64,000 nucleotides of DNA from Mycobacterium sp. (GCA_023264735.1 JAHFVD010000021.1:1-64000), one strand, 5' to 3'; shown: positions 1 through 8,757, counted from the first letter of the stretch. Made by a program: numbers and translations. Notes: a model not told the origin generated them from the sequence alone.

Positions 1-363
1 ACTGATCTCGCTGAAGCCGATGATGCGGGCGAGTGCGGCGGGATCGGCAAGGCCGCTGGCTTCCACGATGATGGCGTCCAGCCGAAGCTTGGGGTCGGCG
101 AGCCGCGCCAGCGCGGTGTCCAGCTGGCCGTCGTCGGGCAGGCAGCAGATGCAGCCCCCGGCAATCGAGGCCGGCTCGTCGATCTGCCCGCTGATCAGTC
201 CGGCGTCGACGTTGATCTCCCCGAAGTCGTTGATTACCACCCCGATCCGGGCTTGTGGCGTGCGCAGCACGTGGTTGAGCAACGTGGTCTTGCCCGCACC
301 CAGATACCCGGTGAGTGCGATGACGGGGATCGTTGTCCCGCGGTCGCTGGTCCGTGACGCCAC
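1..363 (-). CDS. CobW/COG0523-family GTPase, N-terminal part (runs off left edge)
   Basis: The reverse strand reads without a stop from a GTG at 363 to the window edge, 121 codons. The N-terminus carries a Walker A loop GYLGAGKTT (about residues 19-27), the switch-like VINDFGEINVD stretch, and the family hallmark metal site GGCICC with C71, C73 and C74. COG0523 proteins are G3E GTPases that deliver metals (zinc, cobalt or cobalamin precursors) to client proteins; which metal cannot be told here because the C-terminal domain lies outside the window. An in-frame GTG 18 bases upstream is an alternative start. It diverges from the GH2 gene at 739. Confidence 0.9.
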   Translation of the reverse strand, partial: MASRTSDRGTTIPVIALTGYLGAGKTTLLNHVLRTPQARIGVVINDFGEINVDAGLISGQIDEPASIAGGCICCLPDDGQLDTALARLADPKLRLDAIIVEASGLADPAALARIIGFSEIS

Positions 364-738
364 GTGGCGATGGTGCCACACCCGACAGACACCCTCGCGA
401 CACGCCACGATGAGTTTGCTGAAAGCTATGAATTCGGTATGTCCCAAGGCGTGAAAGCCGAGGCTGTGACGTCAGCGTCAACCCGATCGTCAGCAATTGA
501 TTCGGTCAGGTTCCGCACGAAACATTGCTGCCCGAAAAGTGCTGAAAGGTACTGGTGTGCCGGGCAGGGTCCGGCTAAAGTGCCTACGGCAATCGCAACT
601 TGCCGGCCGGCCTCGCGCCAACCCGTGGGGAACCGCCGGATCACTTCGTGTCGCGACGGGATCGATTCGTTTGCTGTGCAGAAAGCGGTCGCGCAGGGGC
701 GCGCGCACCACAGTTGTCTCTAGCCCGGGGGGAAGATC
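364..738. other. 375-bp intergenic region between divergent genes
   Basis: This gap separates the CobW-family gene (reverse) from the GH2 gene (forward). The short open frames in it have no recognisable protein signature and overlap one another, so I call none of them. I looked for a cobalamin riboswitch or Zur-like palindrome, as might be expected next to a COG0523 gene, and did not find a convincing one. A GGGGGGAAG ribosome-binding sequence sits just before 739. Confidence 0.5.
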
Positions 739-2703
739 TTGACCGACGACTTCGCGCTGCCGCCTCGCGGCCGCCGACACCGCCGTCGCATCTGGGCCAG
801 CCGCTTTGCGGCAGTTGCGTTGACGCTGTTGGCTTTTGCCCTGACCGGAATCCCGCCGGCCAATGCGGTCGTGATGTGGCACCCCAAGCCTGCGCTGCTG
901 CCCACCCCGTGGACCAAGCTGGTGGGCCCGGACAACGCGCTGCCCCAGTACCCGCGCCCGCAGATGACCCGGACCGCCTGGCTGAACCTCAACGGGGTGT
1001 GGGGCTACATGGGCCGATCCGCGGGAACCGTCCTGGCGGCCCCGCCGCCGCCAGCGGCCTACCGCGAGCAGATCCTCGTGCCGTACCCCGTGGAGTCGGC
1101 GCTGTCGGGTATCGCGCGTCATGACGACGAGATGTGGTATCGCAAGGTCGTCAAGCTGCCGAGTAACTGGCTGGGACAGCATGTGCTGCTGCACTTCGGC
1201 GCCGTGGACCAGATCGCGACCGTCTGGGTCAACAACCAACAGGTTGCCCATCACGAGGGCGGCTACACCGAGTTCAGTGTTGACATCACCGAGGCGCTGC
1301 GGGGGCCGGGCGCCCAGGAGATCACGGTGCGGGTGCAGGACCGCAACGAGGCCAACGCCTTCCCGATCGGTAAGCAGCGCAACGGACCGAAGGGCCTGTT
1401 CTACACGGGCGCGTCGGGGATCTGGCAGACGGTCTGGATGGAGCCGGTGCGCGCCACCTATATCAACAAGCTGGACATCAGCTCCGATCTGACGAGTTTG
1501 TCCGTCACGCCTCGGGTGGCCGGCACCAAGGGCCAGCGCGTCGTCGCGTTCGTCGCCGAGCCCGGTGGCCGCGTCGTCGAGGTCGGGTCTGCCGGAGCGG
1601 GCGACACGATCCGCCTGCCGATCCGCAACCCGCACCTGTGGACGCCCGATGACCCGTACCTGTACGACCTCCAGGTCGCACTCGTGAACCCGACGGGCAA
1701 GGTGGTCGACGCGGTCTCCAGCTATGCCGGGCTGCGCACGATCGGCGTCATGGCCGATCCGCAAGGCAGGCCGCGCATCGCGTTGAACCACAGGATCACC
1801 TTCCTGCACGGCCCGCTGGACCAGGGCTACTGGCCGGACGGGATCTACACCGCGCCAACCGACGACGCGCTGAAGTCCGACCTGCTGCGGATCAAGGAGC
1901 TGGGGATGAACTTCGTGCGCAAGCACGGCAAGGTCGAGCCCGCCCGTTGGTACTACTGGGCCGACAAGCTGGGATTGATGGTGTGGCAGGACATGCCGTC
2001 GCTCGATGTGTCGCTGAAGATCCCGGTGGGTCCCGCCCCCGAGCCCGCTCCCGCTGCGAAGGTCAACTTTGAAAGGGAACTGCTGGCGATGATCGATCAG
2101 CTGCGCAGCGTGACGTCGATCGTCGGCTGGGTGCCGTTCAACGAGGGCTGGGGTGAGTTCGACACCGCCCGGATCGCCGGCGTCGTGAAGACCGCTGACC
2201 CGACCCGGATGGTGGACGCCAACAGCGGGGTGAACTGCTGCAAGTCGCGCGGGGACACCCTGGCCGGCGACATCTACGACGATCACACCTATGTCGGTCC
2301 CGGCGAACCTCAAATCCATGACGACCTGATGAAAGCGCATTCGAAAGGTCCCATCCCGGTCGACAACCGGGTACGCGTCGACGGCGAGTACGGCGGGCTG
2401 GGCCTGGTGCTCGACGGCAACCGGTGGCCAGGGCGGCCGGAGGCCTACGAGATGGCCGACAGCCCTGCGCGTCTCACTGATCGCTATGTCGAAGTCAGCC
2501 GGAGGCTGGAGAATATTGTTCGCAGGACCGGTCTGTCTGCGGCTATTTACACCCAGACCACCGATGTCGAGAACGAGGTCAACGGATTCCTGAGTTACGA
2601 CCGGTGGCAGGTCAAGATGCCGATTCCGGTTGTGGCGGAACGTAACCGCGCGGTGATCACCGCGGGCACGCCGGACTTGGTTCCGCCGGACGTTCGCCGC
2701 TGA
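739..2703 (+). CDS. Exported glycoside hydrolase family 2 protein (beta-galactosidase/beta-glucuronidase type)
   Basis: 654 residues from a TTG start 4 bases after a GGGGGGAAG ribosome-binding sequence. An arginine-rich N-terminus followed by a hydrophobic stretch ending PANA (about residue 35) looks like an export signal. Then come the GH2 jelly-roll (WLNLNGVWGY, WYRKVVKLP), an immunoglobulin-like domain and a TIM barrel. The likely acid/base is E469 in FNEGW and the likely nucleophile E550 in DGEYGG. The role is hydrolysis of a beta-linked sugar outside the cytoplasm; the sugar is unknown. With the GH29 gene at 9.3 kb it suggests use of plant or host glycans. The ORF has a long antisense shadow that I reject. 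Confidence 0.88.
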   Translation: MTDDFALPPRGRRHRRRIWASRFAAVALTLLAFALTGIPPANAVVMWHPKPALLPTPWTKLVGPDNALPQYPRPQMTRTAWLNLNGVWGYMGRSAGTVLAAPPPPAAYREQILVPYPVESALSGIARHDDEMWYRKVVKLPSNWLGQHVLLHFGAVDQIATVWVNNQQVAHHEGGYTEFSVDITEALRGPGAQEITVRVQDRNEANAFPIGKQRNGPKGLFYTGASGIWQTVWMEPVRATYINKLDISSDLTSLSVTPRVAGTKGQRVVAFVAEPGGRVVEVGSAGAGDTIRLPIRNPHLWTPDDPYLYDLQVALVNPTGKVVDAVSSYAGLRTIGVMADPQGRPRIALNHRITFLHGPLDQGYWPDGIYTAPTDDALKSDLLRIKELGMNFVRKHGKVEPARWYYWADKLGLMVWQDMPSLDVSLKIPVGPAPEPAPAAKVNFERELLAMIDQLRSVTSIVGWVPFNEGWGEFDTARIAGVVKTADPTRMVDANSGVNCCKSRGDTLAGDIYDDHTYVGPGEPQIHDDLMKAHSKGPIPVDNRVRVDGEYGGLGLVLDGNRWPGRPEAYEMADSPARLTDRYVEVSRRLENIVRRTGLSAAIYTQTTDVENEVNGFLSYDRWQVKMPIPVVAERNRAVITAGTPDLVPPDVRR

Positions 2704-2798
2704 CGACGCCGTCGCAACCGAACAGGCCCGGTCCCGGCCTGCGGTGGTCTAGCGTGGTGCGCGACGGATCGAATTCTGCTGACAAGGGGGCGCCGCCG

Positions 2799-3134
2799 AT
2801 GCTCAGTCGACGTTGCTTACCACTGGCGACGGCCATTGCGGCCACACTGATCATCGGTGCGCCGGGGACCGCGCATGCCGTGCCGCCGCCACCCACTCCC
2901 GACCAGGCCTCCGCTGAATGGACAGTCACTGACGGCTATTTCGTCAAACAGATCGGATGCACCCCGGAGACCCCGGGAGATCCGCTATCCATCTCCTGGG
3001 ACCCGCCCGGCTTCATCCCGGGGATCGGCGGGCAGGGAATGATCAACGACGCCAATCCCGCGCTGGGCGGCCACTTCTCGACATGGTGGAATCCGGTGCC
3101 CGGCTTCTGGGACGTCCAGTACGAATTCTGCTGA
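2799..3134 (+). CDS. Small secreted protein of unknown function
   Basis: 111 residues. The ATG at 2799 follows GACAAGGGGGCG, a good ribosome-binding sequence, which decides it over the longer in-frame ORF. A signal peptide (MLSRRCLPLATA..., cleavage near AHA-VPP, residue 27) precedes an 84-residue mature chain rich in Pro, Gly, Trp and Asp with two cysteines (IGCTP and the C-terminal EFC), which could form one disulfide. I do not recognise a domain. It ends five bases before the end of the convergent GMC gene. Confidence 0.75.
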   Translation: MLSRRCLPLATAIAATLIIGAPGTAHAVPPPPTPDQASAEWTVTDGYFVKQIGCTPETPGDPLSISWDPPGFIPGIGGQGMINDANPALGGHFSTWWNPVPGFWDVQYEFC

Positions 3135-3139
3135 GCCGG

Positions 3140-4468
3140 TCAGCCGGCCAGCAACCGGTCGGCGCTGCGGATCGCCAGCGCCGCACCGGTCAGCGTCGGA
3201 TTGACCGCCAGCGCATTCGGGATGACGCCGACGGTGGCCAGATACAGGTTCTCGGTGCCCCATACCTGCCCGAATTCGTCGGTGACGCAGGTGCCGTCGT
3301 CGCTGGCGCCCATGCGGCAGGTGCCCATCACGTGAGCGAACCCCAACGCCATCCACCGCGGTTCGACACCGGCGCGGAAGCGCCCCAACGCGCCGGCGAG
3401 CTCGTGCTGGTCGGCGAGTACCGCGGCCATGCGCGCGTTATCGGCCTCGCGTAGCGGAACATCGAAGCGCACGGCTCCGTCGTCGGCGATCGTCATCGTG
3501 TTGTCGGGGTGGTTGTCGACCGGGCAGAACGACTGCATCTCGACGAATTGGTCGGCGGGCAGGTCGATATCAGGCGGCGACGGCGGCACCGGATTGGTAT
3601 CGCGCAGCACCATCGTGTTCCACGGCGCATCGGGCGCTGGCGGGATCCACAGCCGCGGCGGTAGATCGTCGGTGCGGCCGCACAACTGCGGATCGAGCAC
3701 CAACTGCGAGTACAACACCGGGTGGTAGGTGAGGTATCGTCCGAGTGCCTGATGTCGAATTCCCGAGCGGTGCAACAGTATCGGTGTGTCGAAGGCGCCT
3801 GCGGCAACCACCACGGCCGAGGCCCGCACCGTCGCACCGTCGGCGAGCTGCACCCCCGTAGCACGGCCCTGCTCCACGATGACGCGTTGGACATCGGCGG
3901 TCTCGATGCGTATCCCGGTGCCGGCCAGGATGTCGTGGGTGGCGACGTAGTGGATCGTGGCGCGATCGACCAGGCGACCCGCCATGGGCTGCTCGCGGAT
4001 TTCGCGGCCGGCAGCCGCGAGCGTGGGCTCGAGGCGGTGCAGGATGCGTTGCTGGCGAACGGATCCGGCGAAGGTGTCGTTGGTGACGCCCAGATAGCGT
4101 TCGGCCGCACTGAGATAGCGGTCCCATTCGGCGGGTGACAGCAGCTCGCCGCGTTCGGACGCGGCGGGCCTGGGGCAGTTGTTCGTCCACAGCACGCCCT
4201 GTCCGCCGACGGCGGCGGTGACGCACGTGCCCGGTAACTCGCGCGGCGGGGCGGCCTCGTCGAAATAGGTGAAATCCGAGGAGATTCCCGCCAGGTACGA
4301 ATCGGGATCCCGCTGAAAACGGTCCTGATTGCGCATGTGCGAACCTGGGGGATCGGAGATCGCCGGCCCGGATTCCAGGATCCTCACCGCCCGGCCGGCC
4401 TCGGCGATCCGGCGAGCGGCAACGGCCCCGATCGGGCCGCTGCCGATCACCACCACTGGGCTCTCCAC
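3140..4468 (-). CDS. GMC-family FAD-dependent oxidoreductase
   Basis: 442 residues, cytoplasmic. The N-terminus is a Rossmann FAD-binding fold (VVVIGSGPIGAVAARRIAEAG with an acidic residue ending strand 2). The C-terminus has the GMC signature region HVMGTCRMG and the NPTLT segment, where the usual active-site His/Asn pair lies. GMC enzymes oxidise alcohols, sugars or sterols; this one is at the short end of the family and resembles the subgroup found near sugar or secondary-alcohol metabolism. No electron acceptor partner is adjacent. Start ATG is 14 codons from the preceding gene's end region and is the only plausible start. Confidence 0.82.
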   Translation of the reverse strand: MESPVVVIGSGPIGAVAARRIAEAGRAVRILESGPAISDPPGSHMRNQDRFQRDPDSYLAGISSDFTYFDEAAPPRELPGTCVTAAVGGQGVLWTNNCPRPAASERGELLSPAEWDRYLSAAERYLGVTNDTFAGSVRQQRILHRLEPTLAAAGREIREQPMAGRLVDRATIHYVATHDILAGTGIRIETADVQRVIVEQGRATGVQLADGATVRASAVVVAAGAFDTPILLHRSGIRHQALGRYLTYHPVLYSQLVLDPQLCGRTDDLPPRLWIPPAPDAPWNTMVLRDTNPVPPSPPDIDLPADQFVEMQSFCPVDNHPDNTMTIADDGAVRFDVPLREADNARMAAVLADQHELAGALGRFRAGVEPRWMALGFAHVMGTCRMGASDDGTCVTDEFGQVWGTENLYLATVGVIPNALAVNPTLTGAALAIRSADRLLAG

Positions 4469-4495
4469 CGCGATGACGATATTGGGTTCTCGGCG

Positions 4496-4822
4496 TCAGC
4501 GGGTGCAGTTCAGCGACACGGTGATGGTGCGGTTGACCACGATCGGGATCAGGATGTCACGTCCGCGCCCGCGGTCGATCTCCACCACCTGGGTTTGATT
4601 GCGGGGATTGCGGACGCTGGTGACGACGCACTGATCCAGCGGTGCGCTGCCGATCCGGTCGATCTTGACATCGAAGCCCTGCGCCTCCAGCGAGCCGATC
4701 GTGACGATCGCCGATTCGGCGTGAGCCGGGGTCGCCAGGCTGAGCAGCATTCCGAGCGCCGCGGCCGCGCCGGCAGCGGTCAGTGCCAGATGGAAGGCGA
4801 AATTGCGGTTTGTTGCGGACAC
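4496..4822 (-). CDS. Small secreted two-cysteine protein, paralogue A
   Basis: 108 residues. A GTG start at 4822 is fixed by a perfect AGGAGG six bases upstream. A signal peptide ends at PAHA, leaving about 73 residues with the pattern SLEAQGFDVKIDRIG...C-VVTSVRNP...ITVSLNC. The two cysteines bracket the domain and probably form a disulfide. The protein at 19896-20210 is a close paralogue (shared IDRIG, C-VVT-VRNP, ILIP-VV) and the divergent gene at 5035 is a more distant one. It shares its promoter region with that neighbour. Function unknown; related small exported proteins are common in mycobacteria. Confidence 0.82.
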   Translation of the reverse strand: MSATNRNFAFHLALTAAGAAAALGMLLSLATPAHAESAIVTIGSLEAQGFDVKIDRIGSAPLDQCVVTSVRNPRNQTQVVEIDRGRGRDILIPIVVNRTITVSLNCTR

Positions 4823-4901
4823 GTGAAACCTCCTGTGCTGGCGAGCTATTGCGCTCGCGACTCGGTGATGACTTCGAGAGTCGCAGCGCGACACAGGCGC
4901 G

Positions 4902-5002
4902 GCTTGGAGGTTCTGTGGAGATTGGCGGGAGATCGTCGACCGGCCGTCGACGCCGGACTCGGTGGGCCAAATCTCCACGTAATCTCCACCCAAGCTCCAA
5001 GC
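4902..5002. promoter_or_regulatory. Iteron-type regulatory array between divergent secreted-protein genes
   Basis: The 212-bp gap between 4822 and 5035 holds the pentamer CTCCA at 4973, 4984 and 4995 and its complement TGGAG at 4905 and 4916, each step exactly 11 bp. The outer parts form a 22-base inverted repeat (4902-4923 against 4981-5002) with three mismatches. Eleven-base direct repeats are typical of OmpR-family response-regulator sites; that regulator class is inference. The layout suggests common control of both secreted genes. Confidence 0.6.
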
Positions 5003-5034
5003 AGAGGGTGTTGGCCCAAGGCGATGCTTTGGCC

Positions 5035-5325
5035 ATGAAAACACTGATGATCACCACAGGCGGGGCCGCGATCCTTGCGGCGGCCGCCCTCAATCTCGCC
5101 CCCGCCGCATCCGCTGTCCCTCTCGAGGGCAGCCCGGCCGACGTCGTCGTCTCGTCGCTTCAGGCGCGCGGCTTCAACGTGCAAATCAACGGAACGGTCA
5201 GCAATGGGTTGTCCCGCTGCACCGTCACGAGCATCAACGGCCTCCGGGGAACCGAAGCCGACGGTGCACCTATCAACCGCGACGTGGCGACGACCGTGTT
5301 CGTCTCCGTCGACTGCCTGCACTAA
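5035..5325 (+). CDS. Small secreted two-cysteine protein, paralogue B
   Basis: 96 residues beginning MKTLMITTGG. A signal peptide ends near ASA, and the mature chain has the family pattern VVSSLQARGFNVQINGT...SRC-TVTSINGL...TVFVSVDC, again with one cysteine mid-chain and one at the C-terminus. It is divergent from paralogue A over a shared iteron array. The ribosome-binding sequence is weak, and an in-frame GTG at 5008 is an alternative, but ATG at 5035 gives a normal signal peptide. Function unknown; probably in the periplasm or outside the cell. Confidence 0.78.
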   Translation: MKTLMITTGGAAILAAAALNLAPAASAVPLEGSPADVVVSSLQARGFNVQINGTVSNGLSRCTVTSINGLRGTEADGAPINRDVATTVFVSVDCLH

Positions 5326-5354
5326 GACCACGAGCACTGGGACCCACGAGGGCC

Positions 5355-5394
5355 GCCCCCGCTACTGGTTGCGCGACGCCAGACCAGCGGGGGC
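5355..5394. terminator. Possible bidirectional stem-loop at convergent gene ends
   Basis: GCCCCCGCT at 5355-5363 pairs perfectly with AGCGGGGGC at 5386-5394, and the next bases (CTGGT against ACCAG) can extend the stem around a loop of about 15-20 bases. It lies where the forward secreted-protein gene ends and overlaps the last codons of the reverse gene ending at 5362. No U tract follows, as is usual in mycobacteria. Confidence 0.35.
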
Positions 5395-5634
5395 GTGTCC
5401 GATCGCCCGATGGATCGCATCAGCCAGGGCGAGCGCGCTCTCCTCGGTGAGTTCGAGAGCCACCCGAGCCGACGGCCCGAGCGCCGGATTGAGCACGTCG
5501 ATGTTGACCGTGTGGGTGTACCGGGCGTGCACGGCGTGGTCGATATAGACCGTGGCCCGGTCGGCGCCGAACCATCCGGTGGCGCCCTTGCCGCTGCCCT
5601 CGATGACGACGCGTTCGGTCAGATAGGTGCACAT
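5362..5634 (-). CDS. Conserved actinobacterial small protein (DUF6295-like)
   Basis: 90 residues beginning MCTYLTERVVIEGSGKG. The pattern of an N-terminal MCTYLTE, a central VYIDHAVHARYTHTVNIDVLNP and a C-terminal helix with ALELTEESALALADAI matches a small conserved actinobacterial family I recall as DUF6295; the family number is from memory. Function is unknown. No signal peptide or membrane segment. It lies six bases downstream of the dienelactone hydrolase gene on the same strand and is likely co-transcribed with it. Confidence 0.75.
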   Translation of the reverse strand: MCTYLTERVVIEGSGKGATGWFGADRATVYIDHAVHARYTHTVNIDVLNPALGPSARVALELTEESALALADAIHRAIGHAPAGLASRNQ

Positions 5635-5640
5635 ATCGCC

Positions 5641-6396
5641 CTAGCCTTTCAGGTGAGTGGCGAAGAAGTCGTCGATGTGTCGCCAGCCGTCCACCGCGGC
5701 CTCGACGCGATATGCCGGCCGGTCGACGGAGAAGAACGAATGCCCGGCGCCCTCGTAGCTGTGGAACTCGTGCGGCTTGCCCAGCCGGGTCAGCTCGGCG
5801 TCCAGAGTGGCCACCGCCTCCGGCGTCGGGAACCGGTCCTCGGCCCCGAACAGTCCGAGCATCGGAGCGCTCAGGTTGCCCGCCAACTCGAGGATCGGTT
5901 TCATCGCCTTGGGCATCCCCTCGGGCGGGTCTTCGACGATGAACGCGCCGTAGCAGTTCACCGCGGCGTCGAAGGGCAGGGAGCACGCCGCCAGAAAAGC
6001 GTGGCGTCCGCCCGAGCAGTGGCCGATGACGCCGAACTTCCCGTTGGCTCCTGGCAGGCCGCCCAGATGAGCCACCGCGCCAGCGACATCGCCGACCAGC
6101 CGTTCGTCCGGGACACCGCCCGCGGCCCTTGAGGCTGCTGCGGCGTCGTCAGGATCGGCGCCGGGCGCCTCGCGCGAGTACAGGTTGGGGCAGACCACGT
6201 GATAGCCGGTGACGGCGAGCCGGCGGACGAATTCCTTGGTCTCGCGGTCATAACCCGGCATGTGGTGGATCCAGACGATCCCGCCGCGCGAGCCGTCGGC
6301 CAGCGGCCCGGCCCGATAGGCCTCGATCTCGTCGCCGCCGTGCCCGGTGATCGTGATCGTCTCCGCGCGGATCGCATCCGAGCCTGGTCGAGTCAT
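5641..6396 (-). CDS. Dienelactone hydrolase family protein
   Basis: 251 residues from an ATG at 6396 (MTRPGSDAIRAE); the frame is open 18 codons further but that stretch overlaps the divergent gene. The alpha/beta hydrolase fold shows GIVWIHHMPGYD, the nucleophile elbow GHCSGG with cysteine in place of serine (the dienelactone hydrolase hallmark), the acid in FGAEDRFP and the histidine in GAGHSFF. Such enzymes hydrolyse lactones or esters in aromatic or xenobiotic breakdown. The partner DUF6295-like gene follows at once. Substrate unknown. Confidence 0.87.
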   Translation of the reverse strand: MTRPGSDAIRAETITITGHGGDEIEAYRAGPLADGSRGGIVWIHHMPGYDRETKEFVRRLAVTGYHVVCPNLYSREAPGADPDDAAAASRAAGGVPDERLVGDVAGAVAHLGGLPGANGKFGVIGHCSGGRHAFLAACSLPFDAAVNCYGAFIVEDPPEGMPKAMKPILELAGNLSAPMLGLFGAEDRFPTPEAVATLDAELTRLGKPHEFHSYEGAGHSFFSVDRPAYRVEAAVDGWRHIDDFFATHLKG

Positions 6397-6442
6397 TGGG
6401 TCATCATGGAAGCTGACGCGATCCACGGCAAGGGAGTCCAGC

Positions 6443-7225
6443 GTGAGCACAGCATCCGAACAGCCCGTAGTCGACTACCCGCAGGCCGCCGCCGCCCGTG
6501 GCCGCATTGAGCGCTCGCCTCGGCGGGTTCGCGGATTCTTGGGCAGCCAGCTGGTTTTCGACACCACCTCGGCCCGGTATGTGTGGGAGATCCCGTACTA
6601 CCCGCAGTACTACATCCCGCGGGCCGACGTCTCCGACGAGTTCTTGCGCGACGAGGACCACCCGCAGCACGTGCAATTCGGCGCGTCGCGGATATTCACC
6701 GTGGCGGGGGAGTCGGCGACGCACCCTTCGGCGGCGCGAGTGTTCGATGACGGCGACGGCCCGGTCGCGGGATTCGTGCGCTTCGACTGGTCGGCCCTGA
6801 CCTGGTTCGAGGAGGACGAGCCGATCTACGGCCACCCCCGCAACCCCTATGTCCGGGTGGACGCGCTGCGCTCCCATCGTCACGTTCGGGTCGAGCTCGA
6901 CGGTGTTTTGCTGGCCGATACCGCGAGCCCCGTGCTGCTGTTCGAAACCGGCCTGCCGACGCGGTATTACATCGACCGCACCGATGTCGCCTTCGAGAAT
7001 CTCGCGCCATCGGACACCCAGACCCTGTGCCCGTACAAAGGCGTGACATCGCAGTACTGGTCGGTGCGGGTCGCTGACGCGCTGCACAACGATCTGGCCT
7101 GGACCTATGGCACACCGCTGCCGGCGGTCGCGCCGATTGCCAACTTGGTCGCGTTCTACAACGAAAAGCTCGACATCACCGTCGATGGAACATTGCTTGA
7201 CAGGGCACACACCCACTTTTCCTAG
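6443..7225 (+). CDS. DUF427 domain protein
   Basis: 260 residues from a GTG at 6443 preceded by AAGGGAG. The chain contains a typical DUF427 block (YPQYYIPRADVSDEFL, VRFDWSALTWFEEDEPIYGHPRNPY) and a second, better conserved one (RVELDGVLLADT, LFETGLPTRYYI, TLCPYKGVTSQYWSV, NLVAFYNEKLDITVDG), so it looks like a tandem arrangement. DUF427 proteins are small beta-rich cytoplasmic proteins with no settled function. It diverges from the dienelactone hydrolase gene with a 46-bp gap. Confidence 0.85.
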   Translation: MSTASEQPVVDYPQAAAARGRIERSPRRVRGFLGSQLVFDTTSARYVWEIPYYPQYYIPRADVSDEFLRDEDHPQHVQFGASRIFTVAGESATHPSAARVFDDGDGPVAGFVRFDWSALTWFEEDEPIYGHPRNPYVRVDALRSHRHVRVELDGVLLADTASPVLLFETGLPTRYYIDRTDVAFENLAPSDTQTLCPYKGVTSQYWSVRVADALHNDLAWTYGTPLPAVAPIANLVAFYNEKLDITVDGTLLDRAHTHFS

Positions 7226-7374
7226 GCGATACTTGCGCATTCAGCAATCGGAGCAAAGATTTGGGCTTTGGTTCTCTCTCGTTGCAGAAGTCGGCTTATC
7301 CTTTGCCAGGACTCGCCGTCAAGAAGCGCACGTGAGTTGCGACCTTGGGGGCGCGGGGGCTGCCGGAGGTTCAG

Positions 7375-8331
7375 GTGATCGTCCGGACCCCGGCACGCGA
7401 GCTGACCGGCTGTGACGGGGCTTCCTTCGTCCTCAAGGACAACGGGTACTGCTACTACGCCGACGAGGACGCCATCGCACCACTGTGGAAGGGCAATCGC
7501 TTTCCCCTGGAGAACTGCGTCAGTGGGTGGGCGATGCATCACCGCGAGTCGGTGGTGATCCCGGATATCTACGTCGACGAGCGTGTCCCCCACGAGGCCT
7601 ATCGGCCCACGTTCGTCAAGAGCATGGTGATGGTCCCGATCCGCAAGGTCGACCCGATCGGGGCGATCGGCAACTACTGGGCCCACCCGCGCGAGGCGAC
7701 CGAGAGGGAAGTCTTCCTGTTGCAGGCGCTGGCCGACTCGACCTCCATCGCCATGGAGAACGTGGCGCTCTACACCGAGCTGGAACAGCGGGTGCAGGAC
7801 AGGACCGCCGAACTCGAGAAGGCGAACGACGAGATCCACAAACTCTCGATCACCGACGAATTGACCGGGCTGAACAATCGGCGGGGCTTCTATCTGAGGT
7901 CGGACGCGGCGCTGCGCACGGCCCGACGGCAGGGCGGATCCTGTCTGCTGGTGTTCCTCGACGTCGACGGCCTGAAGCTGGTCAACGACGTGCACGGGCA
8001 TGAGGTGGGTGACGCGCTGCTGGCCGATGTCGCCGAGCTGCTGACCGGCACGTTGCGTGAATCCGATGTGACCGCCCGCATCGGCGGAGACGAGTTCTGC
8101 GTCCTGATCATCGAACCCGATTGCGATCAGGCGGCGCTGCGCCGCCGTCTGCTCGCCGCCTTCGAGCGGTTCAACGCCGACAGCGACCGGACGTACACGC
8201 TGTCAGCCAGTATCGGAATGGTCCCGGTGCGGCCGGCCGATTCCGACACCATCGACGAACTCCTGGCCCGCGCCGACGAGCTGATGTACGAGGAGAAGAA
8301 GGGCAAGCCGACCTCGCGCCGGCCTGCCTGA
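7375..8331 (+). CDS. GAF-GGDEF protein, putative diguanylate cyclase
   Basis: 318 residues from a GTG at 7375 with GGAGG five bases upstream; a TTG at 7345 is the other option, and an in-frame stop at 7333 rules out anything longer. An N-terminal GAF domain (residues about 5-150) is followed by a short coiled-coil linker (TELEQRVQDRTAELEKAND) and a GGDEF domain with an intact GGDEF motif at 237-241. The inhibitory I-site RESD lies at 228-231, correctly spaced. It should make cyclic di-GMP under control of a ligand or redox signal sensed by GAF. No EAL partner is nearby. Confidence 0.9.
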   Translation: MIVRTPARELTGCDGASFVLKDNGYCYYADEDAIAPLWKGNRFPLENCVSGWAMHHRESVVIPDIYVDERVPHEAYRPTFVKSMVMVPIRKVDPIGAIGNYWAHPREATEREVFLLQALADSTSIAMENVALYTELEQRVQDRTAELEKANDEIHKLSITDELTGLNNRRGFYLRSDAALRTARRQGGSCLLVFLDVDGLKLVNDVHGHEVGDALLADVAELLTGTLRESDVTARIGGDEFCVLIIEPDCDQAALRRRLLAAFERFNADSDRTYTLSASIGMVPVRPADSDTIDELLARADELMYEEKKGKPTSRRPA

Positions 8332-8334
8332 TCC

Positions 8335-8757
8335 TCAGTCGTCGGTGACGGTCAGCTTCACGTCGATATTGCCCCGGGTGGCATTGGAGTACGGGCACAC
8401 CTGATGGGCTTTCTCCGCCAGCGCGACGGCGGTTTCGTGGTCGACGTTGGGCAGCACGACCTCGAGTTCGACCGCCAGGACGAAGCCGCCGGCGTCGTTG
8501 CTGCCGAGTGAAACCTTGGCTCCCACAGCCGAATCGGTGACATCGGCCTTTTCCTGGCGGGCGACCAGCCGCAGCGCGGAGTGATAGCACGCCGCGTAAC
8601 CGACCGCGAAGAGCTGCTCGGGGTTGGTGCCGGCACCCGAACCGCCAAGCTCCTTCTGGATGCTCAGATCGAGATCGAGCTTGCCGTCGGAGGTTCGCCC
8701 GTGACCGTCCCGGCCCTCGCCGGTGGCCAGTGCTTCTGCGACGTACAGAACCTTCAT
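8335..8757 (-). CDS. ohr: Organic hydroperoxide resistance protein, Ohr/OsmC family
   Basis: 140 residues. Both catalytic cysteines are present: C57 in YAACYHSAL and C121 in QVCPYSNATRGN, the latter being the Ohr-type motif rather than OsmC. It reduces organic hydroperoxides in the cytoplasm, using lipoyl or thiol reductants in the family. No OhrR-type MarR regulator is adjacent. The start ATG has an AGAGAGGG purine stretch upstream. Confidence 0.92.
   Translation of the reverse strand: MKVLYVAEALATGEGRDGHGRTSDGKLDLDLSIQKELGGSGAGTNPEQLFAVGYAACYHSALRLVARQEKADVTDSAVGAKVSLGSNDAGGFVLAVELEVVLPNVDHETAVALAEKAHQVCPYSNATRGNIDVKLTVTDD

Noticed and set aside
364..738. Possible cobalamin riboswitch or Zur box beside the COG0523 gene
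   Set aside because: I could not find the conserved B12-box-like bases or an AT-rich zinc-box palindrome.
490..2340. 616-codon reverse-strand ORF opposite the GH2 gene
   Set aside because: It is an antisense shadow of a high-GC gene; the translation is low-complexity Arg/Asp/Val/His-rich with no domain, while the forward frame has complete GH2 motifs.
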